Below, in pieces: positions 34,253-42,956 of a DNA stretch of 64,000 nucleotides (position 1 is its first letter; every line of letters begins with the position of its first letter). The notes beneath the pieces are model-generated. The model ran no database searches. It was not told the DNA's origin and saw nothing but the letters and a program-made list of their open reading frames with translations. The stretch is taken from assembly GCA_963705155.1 (NCBI GenBank), contig CAVPJC010000024.1, forward strand, positions 151,966 to 215,965, given 5' to 3'. The stretch comes from CAVPJC01 sp963705155. GTDB taxonomy: Bacteria > Chloroflexota > Anaerolineae > Anaerolineales > UBA4823. The translations under genes and the position numbers were made by a program.

Positions 34253-35464
34253 GTTTCTGTCCCAAAATTGGTGGGCGAAATTAAGCTAGAAAAGGAGGCG
34301 CTATCCGCCCACAGGGGGCATAATCAATCAGTAGATCCAAGCTGCTGCGGTCATCAACCCGGCCAACATGGTTGGTTCAGACTTGTAACCTCGCACTGTG
34401 CGGCTGCGCATTTTCATGCGTCCAATCACGCGTTCCGTGCCATTATTGGTCCAGGGGACATCCTGCTGCCAGTCAAATACTCGGTAAGTAGGCCAATGAT
34501 TACTCAGGCGAATGAGCAACAGGCGCAGTTTTTCCAGGGGAGTGAGTGGGGCATCGGCTTGGGAAGCGAAACGTTCCGGGACTTGCTTGTACAGCTCGAG
34601 CAACCGTCGGCTACCTTCAATGGGTAGATCGCCCAAAAGCGCCTTGATCTCATCCAACACCCAGAGCCATTCCTGTGCCAGGGTTTGGCGGAGTTCATGC
34701 AAGGTCTTGCCTACCCAGCGGCGCACATGGAATTGGCACACCTGGTGTTCCAGAGACAGCTTCTCGGATACCGTGCGATAGGTTGCCAGATCATCGGTAA
34801 CGATGACGCTTACTCCTAGCTGTTGAACCAAAGGCGTCAGCCAGCGGCGTACTGCCTGGGGGTCTTTCTCATCCACATATCCCAAGGCAACTGGCTGTTC
34901 ACTCCCTAAATCCACGGCCACCAGAACCGGCTGCACGTCTCCCCAGCCGCGCACATACGCCCCATCCAGGCCCAGCACGCGCACCGGCTTACTCTTCCCT
35001 CGGCGCTGCAACTGTTTGGCCCATTCCTGCTCATCCCGCCAGGCGGTCATCCGACTGATCCCCACCCCAAACACTGCAAACAACCCGGCTATCCCTCGGT
35101 AACTGAGCCCCAACACCCAACTCAAGGCCGCCAACCTACGCAATCGCTGGCTTTGCTGGGCTTGATCCACCCCTTCCGGGTATTGCCGAAAGGTATGCTT
35201 GCATTGACAACAACGATACCGGTTCACCCGTACTTGTTTCACTTCATGATCGCACACCTTTTTCCAACCCCCTCCCCAGCGTTGAAATGTTTCCCCCTTA
35301 CATACTGGGCAGCGGTTCGGTCGCCCCGCTTCGACCTTGACTTCTGGCAGTTTTAGCACGACAATCGACATGGCAGGCTCCTGTTAGCTGAGTGTTTTGG
35401 CAACCTCATACTACCAGAAGCCTGCTATTTTTTCCCTTCTTTCAACAAGTTTCGGGACAGTGAC
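34253..35464. mobile_element. Insertion sequence with 8-bp target duplication (ISL3-like)
   Basis: Imperfect terminal inverted repeats GTTTCTGTCCCAAAATTG and (complement of the right end) GTCACTGTCCCGAAACTTG. GTTTGATC is duplicated at 34245-34252 and 35465-35472. An 8-bp duplication fits ISL3 or IS66-type elements. Confidence 0.75.
34328..35371 (-). CDS. DDE transposase with N-terminal zinc ribbon (ISL3-like)
   Basis: 347 residues, intact. Cys21/Cys24 and Cys54/Cys57 form a zinc ribbon. A helix-turn-helix region (SYRGIAGLFAVFGVGISRMT) follows. Likely catalytic residues are Asp136 (VLGLDGAYV), Asp193 or Asp194 (VTDDLATY) and Glu313 (NNGTERVIGRMK). The exact IS family is uncertain. ISL3-like is suggested by the zinc ribbon plus the 8-bp duplication. 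Confidence 0.75.
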   Translation of the reverse strand: MSIVVLKLPEVKVEAGRPNRCPVCKGETFQRWGGGWKKVCDHEVKQVRVNRYRCCQCKHTFRQYPEGVDQAQQSQRLRRLAALSWVLGLSYRGIAGLFAVFGVGISRMTAWRDEQEWAKQLQRRGKSKPVRVLGLDGAYVRGWGDVQPVLVAVDLGSEQPVALGYVDEKDPQAVRRWLTPLVQQLGVSVIVTDDLATYRTVSEKLSLEHQVCQFHVRRWVGKTLHELRQTLAQEWLWVLDEIKALLGDLPIEGSRRLLELYKQVPERFASQADAPLTPLEKLRLLLIRLSNHWPTYRVFDWQQDVPWTNNGTERVIGRMKMRSRTVRGYKSEPTMLAGLMTAAAWIY

Positions 35465-35476
35465 GTTTGATCCCCA

Positions 35477-36769
35477 CAGGGGATTAACATTCTCATTTAG
35501 GTGACAACCGCGAGGAGGGCATCAGCAGGGCAAGCCGAAAAGTGGCGTCTTGCTTGGGCGACATTCGAGCCATGTACACGCAAACATAAACCGATCACCA
35601 AGTTGTTCAAGGCCGCCATGATACGTCCAGCATTCCCCAGGGTCAGGCGAGTAGCATCTTCATGAAAGGTGACATCTCGGCGATGATGCAAGCCATTTTC
35701 AATCCCCCAATAGGCTCGAGTAAATGCTGCGGTGAAGAGCGCTCCGGAGGCCGGCTAGTCAGCCCATAGATCACCTGGCGTGTTCTGCTGCGCAAATGCG
35801 GATGCCAACGAATCCGCTCCAGGCGAAAGACTTGCGCGACATGCGGCCAATCCAAATAATCATTCAACAACGTGCTGACGAAGATGGTGCGGGTTTCCAA
35901 GCGCCCATGCCCCTTACTCACCTGGACACAAGTTTGGAAGTCCTTGTCCAGAGAAGCTCCCTGACGCAGGTTACACATTTCATGCACAAACAGCTTTTGA
36001 ATGGCCCACTCGGTCCGGGCCTGGTTTCCTTTGACAAACCAAACATAATCACCACCCGCCTCTACGATTTGGCGGGAAGTCTCTCGTTGAGTATGCATGG
36101 CATCTCCTATCACAATTGCACCCTGCAGGTTCACCTGCTTCAAGACGTGTGGCGCAACCACAATCTCGTTCTCCTTGTGATCCACTTGGGCTTGCACCAG
36201 CGCCAATCCTTGGTCAGGCACATAGACGGTCAGCAGATGCGTGCCGCGTGTTTCCCCACGCGGGATCGTGCCTCGCAGCGTCTTCCCATCCATTGTCAGG
36301 ATGATCTCCTGCTCGGTTTTCAGGCGCTGCTGATGGTAGTCGTGCAGCAGTTGGTCCCATTCATCGGCCAGGATGATCGTTTGCATCACCCGCCGGTAGG
36401 TCATGTGACAGGGGGCTTGCGGACGTTTGATGATTTTCATCTCGCTCAGCATCCGCACCCGCCTCCTGACCCAATCGCAGATCCCACTCGGTTTGTCTTC
36501 TCCACACAGCTTCGCCAGGATCATGACCAACAACAGGGTCGCCAAGGGATAGCGCTTGCCCTTGGCTTGCCGTATATCGGTGATGTTCCGCAGATACTCG
36601 TACAAGCTGCTGGTGGTGAAGATCAGCCCATTCTCATCGACAGTGCGGTTGGGGGCGTGACTGTTATAATCCATTTGGGTCTTCTCCGGTTCTTGATGTT
36701 TGAGCGCAACAAGTATACCGAAGAAGACCTTTTTGTCTCATTATTCAGATTAGAATGTTAATGCCCTGT
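35477..36769. mobile_element. ISAs1-family insertion sequence
   Basis: Terminal repeats CAGGGGATTAACATTCT and (complement of the right end) CAGGGCATTAACATTCT are typical of ISAs1-family ends. TTTGATCCCCA is duplicated at 35466-35476 and 36770-36780 (11 bp). Confidence 0.85.
35497..36674 (-). CDS. ISAs1-family transposase, frameshifted near the C-terminus
   Basis: The family core is clear: RYPLATLLLVMILAKLCGED, LTMDGKTLRG with the first Asp, IVIGDAMHTQRETSRQIVEA with the second, and YVWFVKGNQ. The frame breaks near 35705 and again around 35760. Another frame supplies HHRRDVTFHEDATRLTLGNA, the expected C-terminal block with the catalytic Glu. Whether the breaks are sequencing errors or true decay cannot be decided here. 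Confidence 0.85.
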
Positions 36770-37195
36770 TTGATCCCCAGATACCAGATGAAAATGTAAT
36801 ATTGGAAACTGCTGGTATTCTCCCCCGTTCACAATCAAGCGATAGCCAGACCTCTCAAGCCTATATTCGCCGACCAACTGCTGGACTGTTATACGCAAAT
36901 CGCGCCAGAAGCCATCCTCCGACTCACCAAGCTCCAAAAAACTGGCTATCGGGCGTTTCGGCATCAAAACGATGTGGAGTGGATACGCCGGCGACGGATG
37001 GTGAAATGATATCAGATGTTCGGTCTGAATTATTTTGTCTGTTGGGATAAGAAAACTCATTTTACAGAAAATCCAGATAGTTAGATTTCGACCTATCGGG
37101 GTCGCCGCGTACTTGTAAGCTAATCGGATCAAGCGGACTTTGATTTTCAAGACAACATCTACGAGGTTACGTTCAACAGGTTGGATGAAAAACAA
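36758..37195 (-). CDS. HIT-family protein with IS-replaced C-terminus
   Basis: The segment YPLHIVLMPKRPIASFLEL and the terminal FPILHFHLVSG match the HIT fold, with the histidine-triad region at the end. The last residues (TGH) are read from the ISAs1 terminal repeat. Removing the insertion sequences restores an ending of about 15 residues, HFHLVSGDQTKPLTK, followed by TAG inside the transglycosylase operator. HIT proteins are nucleotide hydrolases or transferases. It overlaps the Nudix gene by 23 bases. The loss of a short tail may not affect activity. Confidence 0.75.
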   Translation of the reverse strand: MFFIQPVERNLVDVVLKIKVRLIRLAYKYAATPIGRNLTIWIFCKMSFLIPTDKIIQTEHLISFHHPSPAYPLHIVLMPKRPIASFLELGESEDGFWRDLRITVQQLVGEYRLERSGYRLIVNGGEYQQFPILHFHLVSGDQTGH

Positions 37196-37640
37196 TGCTG
37201 TGATTTATCAATGAGCCGTTCTCATAAACAAACTTCCCAGAGAAAAATCTTCCAGTTAGTACCCAGGGCAAAAATATCCGGTCTCCCTCCCACAGGTTCA
37301 ACGCTAACAGGCGGCTGTTATCTACCCACTCCAGCGTTCCTTCCGGCAACTCAATCAATTCGCCGCTAAACTGGCAGGCTGTGAAGACAAATGCATACCA
37401 ATCCTCATCGTTATTGAATGCAGGAAAGGTGAGAAACCCTCGCAGATGAACCTCTGTTACCTGAAGCCCCGTCTCTTCATAGATTTCCCGAATTGCGCAC
37501 TCTTCCGGCGTCTCGCCGGGCTCCAGCTTCCCGCCCACCCCATTCCATTTGCCCTGGTGCATATCATTGGCTTTTTTTATGCGATGCACCATCAAAGTTT
37601 GATCATCCCGCTGCACATAACAAAGGGTGGCCAGCTTCAT
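37173..37640 (-). CDS. Nudix hydrolase, MutT/8-oxo-dGTPase-like
   Basis: 155 residues with a complete Nudix box (residues 37-59: GKLEPGETPEECAIREIYEE then TG), which binds metal and nucleoside diphosphate linkages. The N-terminal LATLCYVQRDDQTLMVHR and GKWNGVGGKLEPGE resemble 8-oxo-dGTP diphosphatases of Gram-positive type. The substrate is inferred. It begins 3 bases after the SDR stop and overlaps the HIT gene, so SDR-Nudix-HIT form one transcript. Confidence 0.88.
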   Translation of the reverse strand: MKLATLCYVQRDDQTLMVHRIKKANDMHQGKWNGVGGKLEPGETPEECAIREIYEETGLQVTEVHLRGFLTFPAFNNDEDWYAFVFTACQFSGELIELPEGTLEWVDNSRLLALNLWEGDRIFLPWVLTGRFFSGKFVYENGSLINHSIVFHPTC

Positions 37641-37643
37641 GGT

Positions 37644-38366
37644 TCACTCCCAGGGATTGAGCATCGTCTGGATCAAAATGGGCGTACCGATTTTAATGTT
37701 TTCCCGGCGGGTGAGCAGCCAGATGATGAGATCGGCAATATCTTCGGGGTAAAGGCATTTATCCTTGTCCAGTCCCGGTTCATTTTCGGACATCTCTGTA
37801 ACCACCATGCCGGGGCAAATCGTGTTGACCCTGATATTGAATTCCTGGTTCTCCCTTTGCAAATACTCGCCAAAAGCATTCAAGGCATGCTTGGAGGTGC
37901 CGTAAGCAGCATCACCACTGTAATATTCCAGCCCCAACTCCGAGCTGATATTGATGATGTGACCTGAACGGCGGAGGCGCATCTGCGGCAGTACCGCCCG
38001 GCACAGCAAAAAGGGAGCGCGCAGATTGGTTGACATCATCAGATCCCAGGTTTTAGCGCTGAGTTCGTGGATGGCTCCACCGGCTGAAACGCCAGCGTTG
38101 TTGATCAGGATATCCACCCGCCCAAAATGATCCAGGGTAGTTTGAACCAACCGGGTGACGGCGTTATCATCCGAAACATCCGCCTGGACCGCCAGGGCGC
38201 GTCCACCGGCATGTTGCACAGCCTGAACCGTTTCATCCAATTTTTGCTGGCGCCGCCCGCAGACAACCACAGCCGCGCCTGCCTCAGCCAACGCCAGCGC
38301 GGCTCCGCGGCCAATACCGCTGCCACCGCCGGTGATGATCGCCACTTTCTCGTTGAGATGTTTCAT
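37644..38366 (-). CDS. SDR-family NAD(P)-dependent oxidoreductase
   Basis: 240 residues from the ATG after AGGAGG. Classical short-chain dehydrogenase motifs: TGGGSGIG (12-19), NNAG (89-92), catalytic Ser141/142, Tyr155 and Lys159 (YGTSK). The substrate cannot be predicted. An upstream in-frame extension of 76 codons lacks similarity and is rejected. Confidence 0.9.
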   Translation of the reverse strand: MKHLNEKVAIITGGGSGIGRGAALALAEAGAAVVVCGRRQQKLDETVQAVQHAGGRALAVQADVSDDNAVTRLVQTTLDHFGRVDILINNAGVSAGGAIHELSAKTWDLMMSTNLRAPFLLCRAVLPQMRLRRSGHIINISSELGLEYYSGDAAYGTSKHALNAFGEYLQRENQEFNIRVNTICPGMVVTEMSENEPGLDKDKCLYPEDIADLIIWLLTRRENIKIGTPILIQTMLNPWE

Positions 38367-38480
38367 AAGATGCCGCCTCCTGGGAAAACTCACACGCAAT
38401 GCCTTATCATACCCTAAAGGTGATAAAATTTTCTCCGTACTTTCTCGAACGCCCCATATTATGATAAACTTGCGCCTATT

Positions 38481-39587
38481 ATGGATTTCCAGCGGATCGT
38501 TGTAAAAATTGGCACGTCCACGTTGACTGCCGGCACACCTCACCTGGCGCCGCCGCGCATCATCGAGCTGGTGCGGCAGATGGCCGCCCTTCACAACGCC
38601 GGCAAGGATGTCCTGCTGGTTACCTCCGGCGCCATTGCAGCCGGGCGCGAATGGCTGAATTTCCCCCAGCTATCCAAAGATATCCCCAAAAAACAGATGC
38701 TGGCTGCCGTGGGCCAGCCCAGGTTGATGGCGCTCTACCAGCAGTTGTTCGTGCTCTACGGCGTGACGGTGGGTCAGGTGCTGCTGACGCGTTCAGACCT
38801 GGGCGACCGCCGGCGTTACCTGAACTCGCGCAACACCCTTTCTGCGCTGCTTTCCCAGCGTGTCTTGCCCGTTGTGAATGAAAATGACACCGTTGCCACG
38901 GAAGAGATCCGGGTGGGCGATAATGACAATCTCTCGGCTCTGGTGGCGAACCTGGTGGAGGCTGACCTGCTGGTGCTGTTGACCGACCAGGCCGGGCTTT
39001 TCACTGCGGACCCGCGCCGGGACCCGCTGGCCGTCCTGGTTGATGAAATCAATACACCCGAAATTCCAGAAGCGCTCTGGCAGGCAGCCGGCGGCAGCGC
39101 CGGGCAGCTGGGCACCGGCGGGATGGTGACCAAGCTGCAGGCTGCTGACCTGGCGCGCCGCTCGGGAGCCATGGTGGTGATTGCGCGCGGCAGCGATCCG
39201 GATGTACTGCTGCGCCTGGCCGAGGGCGAGAAAACCGGGACGCGCTTTTTGCCTGTGGACAACACGGTGGAAGGCAGGAAACGCTTTTTGCTGGCTGGCT
39301 GCCGGAAAGGCGACCGGCTGGTGGTGGATGCCGGCGCATCTCAGGCCCTGCGCAATGGCGGCAGCCTGCTCCCGGTGGGTGTGATCAATATTGAAGGCGA
39401 ATTCGATCGCGGCGATCCTGTGCGGGTGCTGGATGCCCAGGGGCGTGAGATTGCCCGCGGTCTGGTAAATTACGCTGCCGCCGACCTGAGGCGCATCTGC
39501 GGCAAGCGGTCGGCGGAGATCGACCGCATTCTGGGGTTTGTTTATGGAGATGAAGTGATCCATCGCAATAATCTGGTGCTGCTATGA
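38481..39587 (+). CDS. proB: Glutamate 5-kinase
   Basis: 368 residues: an amino acid kinase domain (RIVVKIGTSTLT, VTSGAIAAGRE, VVNENDTVATEEIRVGDNDN) and a C-terminal PUA domain. ProB makes gamma-glutamyl phosphate, the first step of proline synthesis. A TATGAT box ends only 15 bases before the ATG and no ribosome-binding site is seen, so the mRNA may be nearly leaderless. The stop overlaps the proA start (ATGA). Confidence 0.95.
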   Translation: MDFQRIVVKIGTSTLTAGTPHLAPPRIIELVRQMAALHNAGKDVLLVTSGAIAAGREWLNFPQLSKDIPKKQMLAAVGQPRLMALYQQLFVLYGVTVGQVLLTRSDLGDRRRYLNSRNTLSALLSQRVLPVVNENDTVATEEIRVGDNDNLSALVANLVEADLLVLLTDQAGLFTADPRRDPLAVLVDEINTPEIPEALWQAAGGSAGQLGTGGMVTKLQAADLARRSGAMVVIARGSDPDVLLRLAEGEKTGTRFLPVDNTVEGRKRFLLAGCRKGDRLVVDAGASQALRNGGSLLPVGVINIEGEFDRGDPVRVLDAQGREIARGLVNYAAADLRRICGKRSAEIDRILGFVYGDEVIHRNNLVLL

Positions 39588-40844
39588 ACATGGACTCAAT
39601 CGGACTGAATGCGCGTGCCGCTGCCAGAAAGCTGGCGCGGGCCAGTGCAGCCGGCAAAAACGCTGCCCTCCACCATCTCGCAGATGGTTTGTTGGCCGCA
39701 TCTGCCGTGATCCTGCAGGAAAATGAGCGTGACCTGCAGGCCGCCGCCCGGGCGGGGCTGTCTCCGGCTATGCTGGAGCGGCTGACGCTGAACCCCGCCC
39801 GCCTGGAAGGCATCGCTGCCGATCTGCGCTCGGTGGCCGATCTGCCAGACCCGGTGGGCGAAGTATTCGAAGAAACCATCCTGCCCTCCGGCCTGAAGGC
39901 TTACAAACAGCGTGTCCCCCTGGGCGTTCTGGGCGTCATTTACGAAATCCCGGCCCAACGTTACCGTGGATGTTGCCGGGTTGTGCATCAAAACTGGCAA
40001 CGCCGCCATCCTGCGCGGCGGCAGCGAGACCTTGAACACCAATCGCGTCCTGGTCAGGGTAATCCGGGACGAGTTGGAAGCCTGCGGGCTGCCTGTGGAT
40101 GCGGTGCAGTTTATTGATGACCCCGACCGGGCTCTGGTGCATGCCCTGCTGCAGTTGCACCAGCATGTGGATATGATCATCCCACGCGGGGGCGCCTCCT
40201 TGCATGAATTTTGCCGGCTCAACAGCCGCATTCCGGTCATCACGGGTGGGATTGGCATCTGCCATCTGTTCGTCGATGCAAGCGCCGATTTGCAAGCTTC
40301 GATCCAGGTTATCCGCAATGCCAAGATCCAGCGCCCGACGGTGTGCAACGCCCTGGATACTGCCCTGGTGCACCAGGCGGTGGCGGCGGAATTTCTGCCT
40401 GCGCTGGTGGCGCGGCTGGCAGAAGATGGGGTCACCTTCCGGGCGCATCCGAGCGCAATACCCTATCTGGGGGCTGAGCTGCCGACCTGTGTTAGCCCGG
40501 CAGGCCCGGATGACTTCGATACGGAATGGCTTTCGTTGGTACTGGGGTTGAAGGTGGTTGGAAACCTGGACGAAGCCATGCAGCATATTGCTGCCCACAG
40601 CACCGCCCATTCCGATGGCATCCTGACGGGAGACGAAGCCAACGCCCGGCGGTTTGTGGCAGATGTGGATTCAGCCGCTGTGTATGTGAATGCCAGCACC
40701 CGCTTCACCGATGGCGCGCAGTTGGGCCTGGGCGCCGAGGTGGCTGTTTCCACGCAGCGTTTGCATGCCCGCGGCCCGATGGGTCCGCGTGAACTGACCA
40801 CCTACAAGTGGGTGGTGCAGGGCGATTACCACACGCGTCCGTGA
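39584..40844 (+). CDS. proA: Gamma-glutamyl phosphate reductase, one frameshift
   Basis: ProA reduces gamma-glutamyl phosphate with NADPH. The N-terminal piece (ARAAARKLARASAAGKNAAL) runs to VIYEIPAQR. After a one-base shift near 39952, RPNVTVDVAGLCIKTGNAAI continues the same domain, followed by the catalytic cysteine in RPTVCNALDT and the end MGPRELTTYKWVVQGDY. All family blocks are present and the length is normal (about 420), so the break is likely an indel in the read. Confidence 0.94.
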
Positions 40845-40851
40845 AAACCGG

Positions 40852-41694
40852 CTAAACGGGCCAGAGCTTTTCTTCTGGCAGCTCCAGGTTATCCAGTTGG
40901 TGCAAATCTTCCGGGCTGAGACTGATCTCAAGGGCGGCGGTGTTCTCGGCAAGATGCGCCTGGTTCATAGACATGAGATAAACGATGACACCAGCCTGCT
41001 GCGCCAGCCAGTTCAGGGCAATTTGAGCCGGTGTGGCCCCGTAGCGGCGCGCCATTTCGATGACGAGAGGATGTTCGAGCACATCGCCGCGCTCAAAAGG
41101 CGAGTAGGCCGCCATCAGGATGTTGTGCTCCTGGCAATAGCGCAGCATACCGTTCTTGATATATTTGCGGTTGTACAGGCTGCATGGCACCTGGTTCATC
41201 ACAAGCGGGGTGTTGGAAGCGCCCTGCGCTTGTTGGAGCTGCTGCACGCTGAAGTTGCTTACACCCAGGTAGCGGGCGCGCCCGCCGGCGGTTAGCTGGT
41301 TGAGGGCGCGGAAAGTTTCTTCCAGAGGTGCGTGGGCCGAGGGCAGGTGGATGATGTAGAAATCCACGTAATCGGTGTTCAGCCGCTTAAGACTGGCTTC
41401 AAACGATCGGTATACGCCCTCGTAACTCAGGTTGGTGTGCCAGATTTTAGTGCTGATTTGAAGCTGCCGCCGGTCAAAGGCGGCGATGGCCTGCCCGACC
41501 AGCTCTTCAGTGTGTCCGCCGCCGTACATTTCAGCGGTGTCGATGTGAGTGTAACCGAGTTGTATGGCTGTCTGCAGGGCCTGGATGGCTTCCCGATCCT
41601 GCGAAGTGTCTGGTTTCAGGCTGCCGCCCAATCGCCAGGTGCCAAAGCCCAGAATGGGCAGGCGTTCACCATTAAAGAGTGTCCTGAAATGCAT
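40852..41694 (-). CDS. Aldo/keto reductase
   Basis: 280 residues with the catalytic tetrad Asp52, Tyr57 (DTAEMYGGG), Lys83 (STKIW) and His116 (DFYIIHLPS). The NADPH-binding barrel is full length. The substrate is unknown. It is convergent with proA, only 7 bases away. Confidence 0.9.
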   Translation of the reverse strand: MHFRTLFNGERLPILGFGTWRLGGSLKPDTSQDREAIQALQTAIQLGYTHIDTAEMYGGGHTEELVGQAIAAFDRRQLQISTKIWHTNLSYEGVYRSFEASLKRLNTDYVDFYIIHLPSAHAPLEETFRALNQLTAGGRARYLGVSNFSVQQLQQAQGASNTPLVMNQVPCSLYNRKYIKNGMLRYCQEHNILMAAYSPFERGDVLEHPLVIEMARRYGATPAQIALNWLAQQAGVIVYLMSMNQAHLAENTAALEISLSPEDLHQLDNLELPEEKLWPV

Positions 41695-41721
41695 GCCGAT
41701 CCTCCTGTCAATAAAACCTGC

Positions 41722-42177
41722 TTACCTTGTAATTGATTTTCTAAAATAAATCAGCCGCACCACCTCCGCATAACCCAGCGCAGTGTGAGCGCTGAGGCTG
41801 ACAACGTTATCAATTTTGCAGTCTGAGGCCATCTCGGTACACCCCGTCTGGAGCGCCCAGGCTTCGGCCATTTGCAACAGCGCCTCACCCACACCCTGGC
41901 GGCGCTGGTTGGGATCAACATACCAGCCCTCGATATATCCTACCGGGCTTGTATCACAGCCATCGGCATATTTGCGCAAACCAGCCTCGAGAAATCCACA
42001 TAACCCACCCCCAGGGAGCACCGCAATAAAATTGGCGCAGGTTGGATCGCTGATGTTCGCCTGCATCTCGGCCAGGTGCTCGGCGGGAGTGGCATCGGGC
42101 CAGAGCAAAAGGCGCATGCGCAGCCATTCATCGAAATCGGCAGGCTGGGCGGGGCGTATCAGGATTGCTGGATGCAT
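41722..42177 (-). CDS. AAC(6')-I-like GNAT acetyltransferase
   Basis: The acetyl-CoA-binding loop is in VDPNQRRQGVGEALL. The pattern LRMRLLLWPDATPAEHLAEM, GFLEAGLRKYADGC, YIEGWYVDP and ASDCKIDNVVSLSAHTALGY closely resembles aminoglycoside 6'-N-acetyltransferases of type I. The ATG at 42177 is preferred because two earlier in-frame starts lie inside a strong hairpin. Chromosomal members may act on other amines, and resistance is not proved by sequence. Confidence 0.78.
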   Translation of the reverse strand: MHPAILIRPAQPADFDEWLRMRLLLWPDATPAEHLAEMQANISDPTCANFIAVLPGGGLCGFLEAGLRKYADGCDTSPVGYIEGWYVDPNQRRQGVGEALLQMAEAWALQTGCTEMASDCKIDNVVSLSAHTALGYAEVVRLIYFRKSITR

Positions 42178-42193
42178 TCGACGAGCAGAAATA

Positions 42194-42237
42194 ACTGCGT
42201 GAGACATGACCGGCACGGGCTCACGTCTCACGCAGTC
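42194..42237 (-). terminator. Hairpin between ferritin and acetyltransferase genes
   Basis: ACTGCGTGAGAC/GTCTCACGCAGT, a perfect 12-bp stem. Read on the minus strand it is followed by TATTTCT, so it probably ends the ferritin transcript. Confidence 0.65.
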
Positions 42238-42245
42238 AATGTCGG

Positions 42246-42743
42246 TTAATCGTCCTTGCCGCGCTTACCCAGGCGGTGATCGAGCATGAGCACCGCGGTT
42301 CCATGCGCATCGATGAGCTTGAGCTGCTCCACAATTCCAGAGGCGTTCTTTTCTTCTTCAACCTGTTCGCTGATGAACCACTGCAGTAAGACCTGGGTGG
42401 CATAATCTTTTTCTGCCAGGGCAGTTTCGTACAGCTTGTGAATCAGCGCGGTCACGTGCTGCTCATGGCTGTAGATTTGTTCGAAGACTTCCAGAGAGGT
42501 CTTCCACTCAGCCTGCGGCTGTGGAATGGCCTGCAGGAGAACATGTCCACCGCGCTCGTGGACGTAATCGAAGAACTTCATGGCATGGCTCATTTCCTCT
42601 TCGAACTGCAGGCGCGTCCAATTGGCAAAGCCGGGCAGGTTTTGGGTTTCGAAATGGGCGCTCATCGAGAGATAGAGATAAGCCGAGTAAATTTCATTCT
42701 TGATTTGCTCGTTGATGGCATCTTGTACTTTCTTGGATAACAT
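42246..42743 (-). CDS. ftnA: Ferritin (non-haem)
   Basis: 165 residues from the ATG after AAGGAG. Ferroxidase ligands Glu17, Glu50 and His53 lie in NEIYSAYLYLSMSAHFETQN and FEEEMSHAMKFFDYVHERGG. LQWFISEQVEEEKN carries the third-helix glutamates. It forms a 24-subunit iron store. The 25-residue upstream extension is not family-like. Confidence 0.93.
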   Translation of the reverse strand: MLSKKVQDAINEQIKNEIYSAYLYLSMSAHFETQNLPGFANWTRLQFEEEMSHAMKFFDYVHERGGHVLLQAIPQPQAEWKTSLEVFEQIYSHEQHVTALIHKLYETALAEKDYATQVLLQWFISEQVEEEKNASGIVEQLKLIDAHGTAVLMLDHRLGKRGKDD

Positions 42744-42789
42744 AAACTCGCTCCTTGTGGATAAATTTGATTTTTTTAGGTCTGTTGCT

Positions 42790-42795
42790 ATTATA
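42790..42795 (-). promoter_or_regulatory. -10 element of the ferritin gene
   Basis: TATAAT on the minus strand, about 47 bases before the ferritin start. No good -35 is seen at 16-18 bp. Confidence 0.5.
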
Positions 42796-42897
42796 TGGCA
42801 AAACGCCTGCTTGTGCACGCAATCTCAGGGGATATTAACCAAAACAGAGCGTCGCTGTTGGCGATTGGTTGAATTCCTTCAAATTTGAGATGAGTAG

Positions 42898-42903
42898 TAT
42901 AAT
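42898..42903 (+). promoter_or_regulatory. -10 element of the SulP gene
   Basis: TATAAT, 54 bases before the SulP start. The -35 region is poor. Confidence 0.5.
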
Positions 42904-42956
42904 TTTGCGAAGTGCTGGCCCTGTCCAGCACAATTTTTGTTCTACGAGGGGTTCCT

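Noticed and set aside
31458..36780. Composite transposon carrying cargo genes
   Set aside because: The elements differ in family and ends and contain only transposase genes. Each has its own target duplication.
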